Source: Gammaproteobacteria bacterium
Lineage (GTDB): Bacteria > Pseudomonadota > Gammaproteobacteria > Ga0077536
NCBI GenBank assembly: GCA_019747795.1
Contig: JAIEQK010000060.1
Coordinates: forward strand, 1-41,131
Length of the DNA: 41,131 nt
Reading direction: 5' to 3'
In this document: positions 31,575 through 39,452 of the stretch, piece after piece
Layout: each line of letters opens with the position of its first letter
How positions within the stretch are numbered: the first letter of the stretch is position 1
Translations under genes and position numbers: made by a program
Notes under the pieces: model-generated
Told to the model about the DNA's origin: nothing
The model's database searches: none
What the model saw: the letters and a program-made list of their open reading frames with translations, nothing else

Positions 31575-31650
31575 CCCGCCATGCCTGCGAAAGCAGGCAT
31601 CCATGGGCTTCGATGAACGCCGATGGCCCCTCGCTTTCGCGAGGGTGACG
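31575..31650 (+). repeat. Composite palindromic repeat, unit C1
   Basis: The best-preserved unit. Left hairpin ATGCCTGC-GAAA-GCAGGCAT (31581-31600), then CCATGGGCTTCG, CGATGGC, and a strong right hairpin CCCTCGC-TTTC-GCGAGGG (31628-31645) ending in GTGACGG. In the 336 bp between the SDR and aldolase genes I see only C1, C2 and spacer. Confidence 0.82.
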
Positions 31651-31743
31651 GAGTGGTGCGTGCGTCTGGCAGACGTTTGTCCACGGTGAGTGACGGCGTC
31701 GAATCGAAGGCACTGACCGTTCTGGCGGCACTCATCCACCAGA

Positions 31744-31830
31744 CCCGTCATGCCTGCGAAAGCAGGCATCCATCTGCGTTCCCGAACGCCGATGAGTCTT
31801 CGTCCGCGCGATGCGTGAGCGAGTAGTGAC
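31744..31830 (+). repeat. Composite palindromic repeat, unit C2 (right half eroded)
   Basis: Left hairpin ATGCCTGC-GAAA-GCAGGCAT (31750-31769) identical to C1, then CCATC and a longer eroded right arm ending near GTGACG. Confidence 0.74.
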
Positions 31831-31864
31831 GAAGCGCTCACGCCTCAGCGGTCACATCACGGCC

Positions 31865-32695
31865 TCACGCGCGCCGTGCGATGTCGATCGCTTCGTCCAC
31901 CGTCACGCGGCCGTGCACGAGGTCGCACAGGGCGCGGGTCATGCGTGTGGGGTGTTCGGCCCACAGCACGTTGCGGCCATAGGCGATGCCGCGGGCGCCG
32001 GCCTCCAGGAGCTCGGCGGTGCGGGTCAGCACTTCGGCATCGGGCGCCTTGATGCCGCCGCTCGCGATCACCGGCACGCCGGCCGCGACCTCGACCAGGC
32101 GCGCGAAGTCGGTGCTCGGCACGGTCGGGTCGGCTTTGATCACGTCCGCGCCGAGTTCCATCGCCTGGCGGACCAGCGGCGCGATGATGGCCTCGCCGGT
32201 CTCTACCAGCGGCACACCGGCGTTGTCGGTCATGGCGAGCAGTTCAACCATCAGCGGCATGGCATAGCGATCGCACTCGGCGCGCAGGCGATCGACGTTG
32301 GCGATGCAGTCGCGGGTGAGCGCCGCCTGGCCGGGGAAGGTCAGGAAGGATTGCACCACGCACACGGCGTCCAGCCGTAGCGCCCGCTCGACGACGTCGC
32401 GCAGCCCCAGGTCGTATTGCGCGTCAGGATGGCTGGCGAGATAGGCATTGCTCGTATCCGCACGCAGCAGCAGCGCGGGCTTGCGTCGGCCGGGCAGCGA
32501 CTGCAGCAGGCGCGCGCCGCCCGTCGGCAGGGTCATGCCGTCCGGCATCTCGGCCGCATGCGTGCGCAGGATGTCGGGCAGCGCGCGCAGGCCGTCCAGC
32601 CACGAGCCTTCGCCGAACAGGCCGTGATCGAACGACAGGATCATGCAGCGCCCGTCATCGTCGAACAGGCGCTGGAGGCGCGCGAGGGTGCTCAT
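31865..32695 (-). CDS. DhnA/LsrF-type class I aldolase family protein
   Basis: 276 residues from ATG 32695. TIM-barrel signature of class I fructose-bisphosphate/DeoC-like aldolases: MILSFDHGLFG (D23 near the phosphate pocket), LLRADTSNAY, VIKADPT with the Schiff-base lysine K187, PVIASGGIKAPDAEVL, and GARGIAYGRNV for phosphate binding. Members include archaeal fructose-bisphosphate aldolase, aminodeoxyheptulosonate synthase and LsrF thiolase. The ATG overlaps the stop of the upstream phosphotransferase-like gene (ATGA), so the two are strictly co-translated. A kinase-then-aldolase sequence on one small substrate is a natural reading, but the substrate is unknown. Confidence 0.86.
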   Translation of the reverse strand: MSTLARLQRLFDDDGRCMILSFDHGLFGEGSWLDGLRALPDILRTHAAEMPDGMTLPTGGARLLQSLPGRRKPALLLRADTSNAYLASHPDAQYDLGLRDVVERALRLDAVCVVQSFLTFPGQAALTRDCIANVDRLRAECDRYAMPLMVELLAMTDNAGVPLVETGEAIIAPLVRQAMELGADVIKADPTVPSTDFARLVEVAAGVPVIASGGIKAPDAEVLTRTAELLEAGARGIAYGRNVLWAEHPTRMTRALCDLVHGRVTVDEAIDIARRA

Positions 32696-35409
32696 GCCGC
32701 GGCCTCGGTCACCGGGTAGACGCGTGCGTTGTTGCCGTCGACCGTGATCTCGACGGCGTCCGGCACCAGGCGCATGGCGTCGCGGATCTGCACGGCGGGA
32801 ATGCCGTACTCGCGCGACAGGCAGGCGCCGTGGGCGAGCATGCCGCCGGTCTCCAGCACCAGCCCGCGGATCTTGGGAAACACCGACATCCAGCCGGGGT
32901 CGGTGCTGTTGCACACCAGGATGTCACCGGTCTGCACGCGGCCGATCTGATCGAGCTGCGGCACGATGCGCGCCATGCCGGTCGCCAGCCCATGGCTGGT
33001 CGCGATGCCGGTCAGGGTGCCGTCCGGCAGATCCGCGCTCGGCGCCGGTGCGCCCGAGAGATCGATGGGCCGATCGTGGCGAATCCAGGTGGGCGTCGCC
33101 TCCAGCCGCGCGTTGCGGCGTTGGAAGACCTTCTTGCGCGCCGCCATCTTCGCGCGACACAGCGCCGGCGGCGCCTCGCCGTTGAAATGGGCGTACAGCT
33201 CGTGGCGCGCGAGGAACCAGAAGTCGTCCGGCGCCGCGAGCAGGCCGCGGGCGTGCATGCGCCGGCCGATCTCCTGGAACACGCGCTTCTTGCCGAAGGT
33301 CAGGCGATCGAGATAGTGGCGCTCGTCGTCGCGATACTTCAGGAAACGCAGGCAGTAGGCCGCGAGGAAGCGGAACAGCTTCTCGCGCAGTCTTCCGAGC
33401 GGCTGCCGACGCAGATGAGCGGCCACTTCCTCGGTGACGGTCTCGCGACGGCGCACCAGGCGTTCCATGAGACTTGCAGGATGCACCGGCTGCTCGATGT
33501 CCAGCAGGTGCCTGAGCGCGTCGTGATCGAGCGCCGGATTCTCCACCCGCCGGTCGTAGTAGAAGTCGCGGTCCTGGTGGCCACGGTGGCCGTGATCGTG
33601 GATGAAGCGCGCATAGGCCGCGGCGAAGGCCCGCGCTTCGGGCAAGGGGCTGTTCTTCACTGCGTGGAAGAAGGTCTCGCGCGACTGGGTCTCGAACAGT
33701 TCGCGCAGGGCCGCCGAGGCGCGGATCTGCTCGGAGAGTTCGAACAGCGCCTCGGCCTCGATGGCGGCCTTGTTGCCCGGAATGCCGCAGATCAGGTCCT
33801 GGTAGGTGCTGGGCGGCGCCTCGGGATACCAGTGCTCCAGCAGCTTGACGAGACCGATCAGCGCGCCGGTGGCATAGAAGAAGAACGGCGGCCATAGCGT
33901 CTCGTACCACTCGTCGACGAAGGCAACGCGCGTCTCGGCGGCGCGCACCAGCTCGGCGTCGGACAACGCGGCCAAGGTTGCGTCGTTTGGCCCGTTGGCG
34001 TCCTCGATGCGATGGTCGAGGTAGTCGTAGGTGGTGGCCACCCAGCGCATCAGGCCGAACTCGGGCTTCAAGAGGTGCACCCGCGCCCACATGCTGAGCA
34101 GTCCCCATGTCGACGCGGGCTTGGCGAGGAAGTCCTCGCGCCAGGCCGGCGGGATGTTGGTCACGTCGCGCAGCTGGCCCGGCCATTGCTGGGTCAGCCA
34201 GGACCGCTCGGCGTCGGCATTGAAATAGGCGGTGGCGCGGCGGTACTTGAACCAGCGCGCGCGCACGATGTCGTCGAAACCGAACAGGGATGCGAAGCGC
34301 GAGTAGTTCTGCTGACACTCATAGGCACGGCAGGAGTAGAAGAGCGGCGAGATGCCGCCCGTCCAGTACATCTCGGACCAAGTGTAGGTCCAAGTGGTGT
34401 CGGCCGCGTCGGGCGCGCTCTGCCAGCCGTCGACCTCTTCGTCCCAGGTGAATTCGACGCCGGTGACCGGGCGCGCCTGCAGGATGAAGAACTGCTCGCC
34501 GTCGCGCGCCCATTCGATGTCCTGCGGCAGGCCGCCGTAGCGCTGCATGATGTCGCGGCCGATCGCGGCGAGACGTCGTACCTGCGCATCGTTGAGCGAA
34601 GGCGCGGCGCGCTCTTCGGCGCTGGTCGTGAGTTCGACCGTGCCCTGGCCGCTCGCGGGGTCGCGCACGACCTTCTTCTCCTTGCCGCCAACTTCGCGTG
34701 ATTTCAGCGCCAGGGTGTCACGTGCGAGCACGAAGGTGTCCGGATTGAGAATGCCGGAGACCACGCCTTCGCCGAGACCCCAGCTCGAGTTGATCACGAT
34801 CTCGTCGGTGCGTGCCGTCAGCGGGTTGGCGGTGAACATCACGCCGGCCGCGTGCGGTTCGACCATGCGTTGCACCACCACCGCGAGCCGTTCCGCTTCG
34901 CCGTCGAAGCCGAGCTGATGGCGATAGGCCGCGACGCGCGCGGTCCACATCGACGCCCAGCAGCGGCGCACGGCATCGAGCAGCGCATCCGCCCCGCGCA
35001 CGTCGAGATAGGTGTCGTACATGCCGGCGAAGGAAGCCAGGGCAAGATCCTCGGCCGTGCCCGAGGAACGCACGGCGACGTAGCCATCGGCGCAGAGGCG
35101 CTCGTAGGCGGCGCGCAGGTCCGCGGCGATGGCGGCTGGGATCTCCGCCCGTTCGATCGCCGCGCGTACCGCGGCCGTGCGGCGCTCGAGCGCCGCCGCA
35201 TCATCGAAGGGCAGGTCGGCGAGGAGCGTGTGCAGCCGCGCGGCGAGCCCCTGGTGGGCGAGGAATTCGTCGTGGGCCGCGGTGCTGACCGTGAATCCCG
35301 CGGGCACGTCGAAACCGCAGGCGACCAGTCGCCCGAGGCTCGCCGCCTTGCCGCCTACTCGGGCCGGCTCCGTGGCGCCTGCTGCATCGAACGAGATCAC
35401 GAAAGCCAT
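32692..35409 (-). CDS. PEP/pyruvate-binding domain phosphotransferase (rifampin phosphotransferase-like)
   Basis: 905 residues from ATG 35409, eight bases after GGGGAG (ATG 35415 lies too close). Domains: ATP-grasp, residues about 1-325 (GGKAASLGRLVACGFDVPAGF, VRSSGTAEDL, FMYDTYL-type loop, MVEPHAAGVMFTANP, EWARDGEQFFILQARPV); a large helical acceptor domain, about 330-790, beginning WSEMYWTGGISPLFYS as in rifampin phosphotransferase; a swivelling domain, about 800-905, with GGMLAHGACLSREYGIPAV, whose His (H860) is the phosphohistidine. The PEP-utilising barrel is absent, so it is not PEP synthase. It should split ATP and phosphorylate an unknown acceptor. Confidence 0.88.
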   Translation of the reverse strand: MAFVISFDAAGATEPARVGGKAASLGRLVACGFDVPAGFTVSTAAHDEFLAHQGLAARLHTLLADLPFDDAAALERRTAAVRAAIERAEIPAAIAADLRAAYERLCADGYVAVRSSGTAEDLALASFAGMYDTYLDVRGADALLDAVRRCWASMWTARVAAYRHQLGFDGEAERLAVVVQRMVEPHAAGVMFTANPLTARTDEIVINSSWGLGEGVVSGILNPDTFVLARDTLALKSREVGGKEKKVVRDPASGQGTVELTTSAEERAAPSLNDAQVRRLAAIGRDIMQRYGGLPQDIEWARDGEQFFILQARPVTGVEFTWDEEVDGWQSAPDAADTTWTYTWSEMYWTGGISPLFYSCRAYECQQNYSRFASLFGFDDIVRARWFKYRRATAYFNADAERSWLTQQWPGQLRDVTNIPPAWREDFLAKPASTWGLLSMWARVHLLKPEFGLMRWVATTYDYLDHRIEDANGPNDATLAALSDAELVRAAETRVAFVDEWYETLWPPFFFYATGALIGLVKLLEHWYPEAPPSTYQDLICGIPGNKAAIEAEALFELSEQIRASAALRELFETQSRETFFHAVKNSPLPEARAFAAAYARFIHDHGHRGHQDRDFYYDRRVENPALDHDALRHLLDIEQPVHPASLMERLVRRRETVTEEVAAHLRRQPLGRLREKLFRFLAAYCLRFLKYRDDERHYLDRLTFGKKRVFQEIGRRMHARGLLAAPDDFWFLARHELYAHFNGEAPPALCRAKMAARKKVFQRRNARLEATPTWIRHDRPIDLSGAPAPSADLPDGTLTGIATSHGLATGMARIVPQLDQIGRVQTGDILVCNSTDPGWMSVFPKIRGLVLETGGMLAHGACLSREYGIPAVQIRDAMRLVPDAVEITVDGNNARVYPVTEAAA

Positions 35410-35546
35410 GCGCATGTCTCCCCGCCCTGCGACGCGAGGCGCGTCAGCCGGCGCCTGTGGTGGGGCGCTCGCTGACGCTAGCCCGCGTCGCGATGCAAGG
35501 TCAATGCGCTAAAGGTGAGGAAGAAACCCGACCAGGCGATACGCGC

Positions 35547-37970
35547 TCACGCTCGCCGACGGCGCCGCATGGCCAGCGCGAGGAGCGTGAGCCCGCTCGC
35601 GAGCGCCGCGCCGCTCGGTGGCAGCGGCACCGGCGCGGGCGTGCCGCCGGTGCGCGTCACGACCTGCAGAACAAGGCGCTGCGCGTCGGGCGCGCGCAGC
35701 TGGAAGGTCTTGTCCTTCCAGGCGGGGAGCACGACGCTCGCGAAGGCGCCGAGGATGCCGCCGTCGGCGGCCAGGAACTCGTACTCGCGACCGAGCGCGG
35801 CGTCGAAGCCGTCCACCAGCTGCACGACCAGACGGCCGCCCAGGCTCGCGGTACCGCCCTCGACACGCAGCACGTCGAAGTCCTCCGCGCTGCCGAACTC
35901 GATGACGAGCGTCGCGTCAGCGCCCTGCACGTAGTCGCCAACGATGGTGGTGGTGCCTGGCGAGTGGCCGGGCGCGAGGGTGCCGCCGAGGTTGGTCAGC
36001 GTGCCTTCGAAGCGGTCCACCTGCAGCTGGCCGCCGGTGAAGGCGAAGGCGCCGCCCAGCAGCGTGATGCGCGCCGCGTCGAGCAGCCCGTCCTGCAGCT
36101 CTAAGCGCCCGTCACGCTGCACCGACAGCGCGCCGTGCACCACCAGCTTCGCCTTGTCGCCGGTCAGTGCCAGCGTGCCGGCGCGCACGCGCAGATCGCC
36201 CGCGAGATCGCTCGCGCCGTTCAGACCGAGCGTCCTGCGGCCCAGCTTGGTGACGCGCCCCGCGCCCTCCAGGCGACCGCCGAAGCTGCCGTCGGCGACG
36301 TCGCTGCCGATGCCGAGCGCGGCATCGGCGCGCACGCGCCCGCGACCGGTGAGCGTCGCGAGATCCTCGCCGTCGCCCGCGATGCGCAGCGTGGCGCCCT
36401 GGTCCACCTGTACCGGTGTGTCGTTGCCGAGATTGTCACCGTTGCCGCCGACTTCGAGCGTGCCGGTGGCCACGCGCAGCGGCCCGCGAAACGCGTTGCG
36501 CCCATTCAGCGTCTGGGTGCCGAGCCCCGCCTTGGTGAGCCCGCCGTCGCCGATCAGGTTGCCGCTGAAGGTGTCGTCCTGGTTGCCGAGCCCGAGGGTG
36601 AGCGAGTGCTTGAGGGCCACGACGCCCGCGCCGCGCAGTCCGCCCACGACCTCGCCGTCACCTTCGACCGCCAGTTGGCCGTTGCTGCCGACTTCGAGCG
36701 TAGCGGTGTCAAGCAGGTTGTCGCCGCTGCCCAGCGTCACCGTGCCGCGCGTGACCCGCAGGCCACCGGCGAAGCTGTTCGTGCCGTCCAGGCGCAGGCT
36801 GCCTGCGCCTGTCTTCTCCAGGCGGCCGCTGCCGCTGATCGCACCGCCGAGCACGGCATTGCCGCCGTTGCCGCCGATGACCGCGTCCGCGTTCAGCACC
36901 ACGTCGCCGGCGCCGTCCAGCAGGCCGAGCGTCTCGCCGTTGCCGCCGATCACGAGGCGCGCGCCCGCCGCGACCTCGACTCGAGCGGCGTCGTTCAGCG
37001 CGTCGCTGTCGCCGGCTATTTCGAGCGTACCGGCGGTGACCTTGGTCAGACCGATGAAGGCCGCGTTGTTGCCGGTCAGGCGCATGAGGCCGCTGCCGCG
37101 CTTCTCGAAGGTGCCGCTGCCGACCAGCGCGCCGGTGAACTCGTCCAGCGCATTGTTGGCGTCGCCGGTCTGCAGCAGCCCGAGGCCGATGCGCATCTGG
37201 CCCCCGCCCGCCAGGCCACCGATGGCCTCAGTGGTGTTGAAGAGATCGACGACAGCGGAGTTGGACACGATCCTGATGGTGGTGGCGGAGCTGACCGCAT
37301 CGACGTCGCCGAACATGAGCGTGCCGCCGTGCACGACCAGGTCGCCGGTCTGCTGCGAGCCGTCGCCGCCAAGGAAGACCAGTCCGCCACCTTCGCCGTT
37401 GATGCAGCCCGGCACCTTGCAGCCGCCGGTGTTGGGCGGGAAGTCATTGATGCGCAGGTCGAAGTCACCGCTGCGCCGTCCGAGCACCACCAGTGTGCGG
37501 CTGGTACGCCAGGACTGCTCGGCCGTGAGCCGAATCTTCATGCGCAAGGTGAGCGTCTCGTGGGTGTTGGTGAAAATGCCCTCAGCGCCGACCGAGAGCG
37601 TCGAGTCGCTGCTGCTGAAGATGTCGTAGGCCTCGGTGTTGCCATCCGTGGAGTAGAAGCCGAGGCCGGCGACGCTCCAGTCCTCGTTCATGTCCGGATT
37701 GGGTTCGGACAGCGCGAACGCGTTGGCGCTGAACAGCACCTGGGTCTCGACCAGGTCCTTGGGCGGGCGCTCGCCGTCTTTCCAGTTGTCGCGGTTGGTC
37801 CAGTTGTCGGTCAGCCCGAGACCGCTCCACTCGTACTTGGTGACCGCATGTGCGTCGAGGGCGGCGAGGCTCAGGCCCAGGAGCCACGCGCCGCCCACCG
37901 CCCGCGCGGAGGCGCGCCCCCTGCCTGTTGTGCGTGCATGCCGAACGGCCATTTCGATCAACTTCTCCAT
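35547..37970 (-). CDS. PEP-CTERM-type protein with autotransporter beta-strand repeats
   Basis: 807 residues from ATG 37970; ATG 37952, with GGAGA ahead, is a credible alternative. A signal peptide ends near LAALDAHA. The body is glycine-rich parallel beta-helix sequence with at least four autotransporter-associated repeats of the GSGxLxKxGxGxLxLxGxNxFxGxLxVxxGTLxVG form (for example GSGRLEKTGAGSLRLDGTN, GDGGLTKAGLGTQTLNGRN, GAGRVTKLGRRTLGLNGAS). No outer-membrane barrel is present. The C-terminus is VPLPPSGAALASGLTLLALAMRRRRRA-like: a VPxP motif, a transmembrane stretch and an Arg cluster, the PEP-CTERM/exosortase signal. It is therefore likely sorted by exosortase to the surface matrix. Confidence 0.85.
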   Translation of the reverse strand: MEKLIEMAVRHARTTGRGRASARAVGGAWLLGLSLAALDAHAVTKYEWSGLGLTDNWTNRDNWKDGERPPKDLVETQVLFSANAFALSEPNPDMNEDWSVAGLGFYSTDGNTEAYDIFSSSDSTLSVGAEGIFTNTHETLTLRMKIRLTAEQSWRTSRTLVVLGRRSGDFDLRINDFPPNTGGCKVPGCINGEGGGLVFLGGDGSQQTGDLVVHGGTLMFGDVDAVSSATTIRIVSNSAVVDLFNTTEAIGGLAGGGQMRIGLGLLQTGDANNALDEFTGALVGSGTFEKRGSGLMRLTGNNAAFIGLTKVTAGTLEIAGDSDALNDAARVEVAAGARLVIGGNGETLGLLDGAGDVVLNADAVIGGNGGNAVLGGAISGSGRLEKTGAGSLRLDGTNSFAGGLRVTRGTVTLGSGDNLLDTATLEVGSNGQLAVEGDGEVVGGLRGAGVVALKHSLTLGLGNQDDTFSGNLIGDGGLTKAGLGTQTLNGRNAFRGPLRVATGTLEVGGNGDNLGNDTPVQVDQGATLRIAGDGEDLATLTGRGRVRADAALGIGSDVADGSFGGRLEGAGRVTKLGRRTLGLNGASDLAGDLRVRAGTLALTGDKAKLVVHGALSVQRDGRLELQDGLLDAARITLLGGAFAFTGGQLQVDRFEGTLTNLGGTLAPGHSPGTTTIVGDYVQGADATLVIEFGSAEDFDVLRVEGGTASLGGRLVVQLVDGFDAALGREYEFLAADGGILGAFASVVLPAWKDKTFQLRAPDAQRLVLQVVTRTGGTPAPVPLPPSGAALASGLTLLALAMRRRRRA

Positions 37971-38038
37971 TGCGCCACGACCACCGTGCGCGAGGGCGTG
38001 ATCCTTGGCGTTCGCACGCGCGGACACAATCCGCTAAA

Positions 38039-38071
38039 GGTCCTAGGACCTCGCCCCAGGGTCTTAGGACC
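38039..38071. promoter_or_regulatory. Paired 12-bp palindromes upstream of the PEP-CTERM gene
   Basis: GGTCCTAGGACC (38039-38050), a perfect palindrome, and GGTCTTAGGACC (38060-38071), with one change, have centres 21 bp apart, two helical turns. They lie 69 bp upstream of the PEP-CTERM start and the second overlaps the stop of the XRE regulator. Same-face spacing suggests cooperative binding of a dimeric regulator, perhaps that XRE protein. Confidence 0.45.
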
Positions 38072-38843
38072 GCGGCGGCTGACGGAGCGCGCGGCTCGGC
38101 GCGCGCGGACCGCGGCGGCGAATGTCGTCGTAGATCGAGAAGTTCCATGGCCGAAATGCGATCAGGAAGCCGACATGCTGACGCTGCGCGGCCGGCACGC
38201 CGCGATCGCGTTTCAGCAGGTCGCGAAACGTCACCGCGACGCGCTCGACGGCCGCCACCAGGTCGTCGCGGCCGCGTTCGCTCAGGAAGCCATGCAGGAA
38301 CACGCGGCTGCGGCCGGCGTCGCGAAAGTCGCCGGCGAGGAATTCGTCGGCGATCAGGTTCTCGAAGAAGCGCTCTATGGGTCCACCAGGACGCCAGCGA
38401 AAGCTGTCCGAGACCTTGATGCGGTAGCGGTTGCCGGGCAGGAGTTCGATGAAGCGGATCTTGTCCAGCGCGGCAAGGTGGCGAATGCAGTCGGTGGGGG
38501 CCAGCGCGTAGATGTCTAGGATCTCCTCGAAGGACCAGCGGTTCAGCACGCAGGCCGCGACCAGCAGGCGCTTCGGGTCCTGCACCAGCTGGCGCTCCTG
38601 CGCCTCGGTGAGCTGATCGAGACGCTGCTCCTCGCGCGCGTGCTTCTCCACCAGTTCGGCGAGATCGACCTTCAGGATGTCGCAGATCGCGTCGACCCGG
38701 CCCAGCGTCATGCGGTTCAGCGCGAACATGCGCTTCACCGCGCCTTCGGACAGGCCGAGCTTGGTCGCGAGGTCACGGTAGGTGATGCGGCGCGCGCGCA
38801 TCTCGCGCTTCAAGGCGTCCACCAGCTCCACGGCCTTGGGCAT
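38064..38843 (-). CDS. XRE-type helix-turn-helix regulator
   Basis: 259 residues, with GGAGGGG before the ATG. The N-terminal lambda-repressor-like domain has ITYRDLATKLGLSEGAVKRMFALNRMTLGRVDAICDIL (about 20-58). The C-terminal half is a helical domain of unknown type with SFEEILDIYALAPTDCIRHLAALDKIRFIELLPGNRYRIKVSDSFRWRPGGPIERFFENLIADEF, a pattern common in XRE-family regulators near membrane or lipid genes. It reads towards the PEP-CTERM gene and diverges from the small membrane protein and hydroxylase-GH3 genes. It may control either. Confidence 0.82.
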   Translation of the reverse strand: MPKAVELVDALKREMRARRITYRDLATKLGLSEGAVKRMFALNRMTLGRVDAICDILKVDLAELVEKHAREEQRLDQLTEAQERQLVQDPKRLLVAACVLNRWSFEEILDIYALAPTDCIRHLAALDKIRFIELLPGNRYRIKVSDSFRWRPGGPIERFFENLIADEFLAGDFRDAGRSRVFLHGFLSERGRDDLVAAVERVAVTFRDLLKRDRGVPAAQRQHVGFLIAFRPWNFSIYDDIRRRGPRAPSRALRQPPRS

Positions 38844-38909
38844 GGGTCCCCTCCAGGGTCATAAAAACTAGACTCATGGACGATTCTATTCCGACTTTGT
38901 CTAGCAAGC

Positions 38910-38937
38910 TTGTCCTTGTCGGTGGCCTGACTAGCAT
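38910..38937 (+). promoter_or_regulatory. Possible promoter for the 38969 operon, with flanking inverted repeats
   Basis: TTGTCC (38910-38915) and TAGCAT (38932-38937) are 16 bp apart, 31 bp before the ATG. Just upstream lie an 8-bp palindrome CAAGCTTG (38905-38912) and a distant pair CTAGAC (38868-38873) / GTCTAG (38899-38904), about three turns apart, which could serve as regulator sites for the divergent XRE gene. Confidence 0.35.
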
Positions 38938-38968
38938 TCGGCGCGTGATCGATGGAGTCGCCGCCACC

Positions 38969-39430
38969 ATGCCAACCACCCTGTCCCCGTCCCTTGCCCC
39001 GTCGGCGGGCCGTCGCGCCCGGCCGCACGCCGTCCTGCTCGCCGCCTGCACCGTGCTGTTCGGCCTGCGGGTCTTCGCGCAGGCCGTGCAGTACGTGCAG
39101 CCCTCGCCCTACCTGCCGCCGTTCGAGGCGTTCCAGGGCAGCGCTCTGCCCTACGCGCTGCTGCTGCCGGCCCAGGTGCTGATCCTGAGCGTGATGATCC
39201 GCGCCACCGTGTCGGTGGCGCAGGCGCGTCAAGGCCCTCGACCGGCACGCGGCCGCCTGCTCGCCAGGCTCGGCGCGCTGTATCTAGCCGCGGCGCTGCT
39301 GCGCATCGCGCTCGGGCTCGCGCTGCCGGAGCTCGGCGCTTGGTTCCGCGCCTGGATCCCGGCCGTCCTGCACGTGGTGCTCGCCGCCTTCGTCCTGCTG
39401 CTCGCCGACCGTCATCTGCGGTCTGCCTGA
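38969..39430 (+). CDS. Small membrane protein before the hydroxylase-GH3 gene
   Basis: 153 residues from ATG 38969; the frame extends upstream into the promoter region. Four hydrophobic segments: AVLLAACTVLFGLRVFAQAV, LPYALLLPAQVLILSVMI, LARLGALYLAAALLRIALGLALP and WIPAVLHVVLAAFVLLLAD. No family recognised. It ends 22 bp before the fused hydroxylase-GH3 gene, so the two are probably one operon, and it may be its membrane partner. Confidence 0.72.
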   Translation: MPTTLSPSLAPSAGRRARPHAVLLAACTVLFGLRVFAQAVQYVQPSPYLPPFEAFQGSALPYALLLPAQVLILSVMIRATVSVAQARQGPRPARGRLLARLGALYLAAALLRIALGLALPELGAWFRAWIPAVLHVVLAAFVLLLADRHLRSA

Positions 39431-39452
39431 ACTCATCACCGGAGACTTCGCC

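Noticed and set aside
32924-34318. 464-residue minus-strand open frame
   Set aside because: Out-of-frame shadow of the phosphotransferase-like gene, which has all family motifs.
36135-38519. 794-residue plus-strand open frame
   Set aside because: It is antisense to the PEP-CTERM gene, whose minus-strand frame has the signal peptide, repeats and sorting tail. High GC keeps the opposite frame free of stops.
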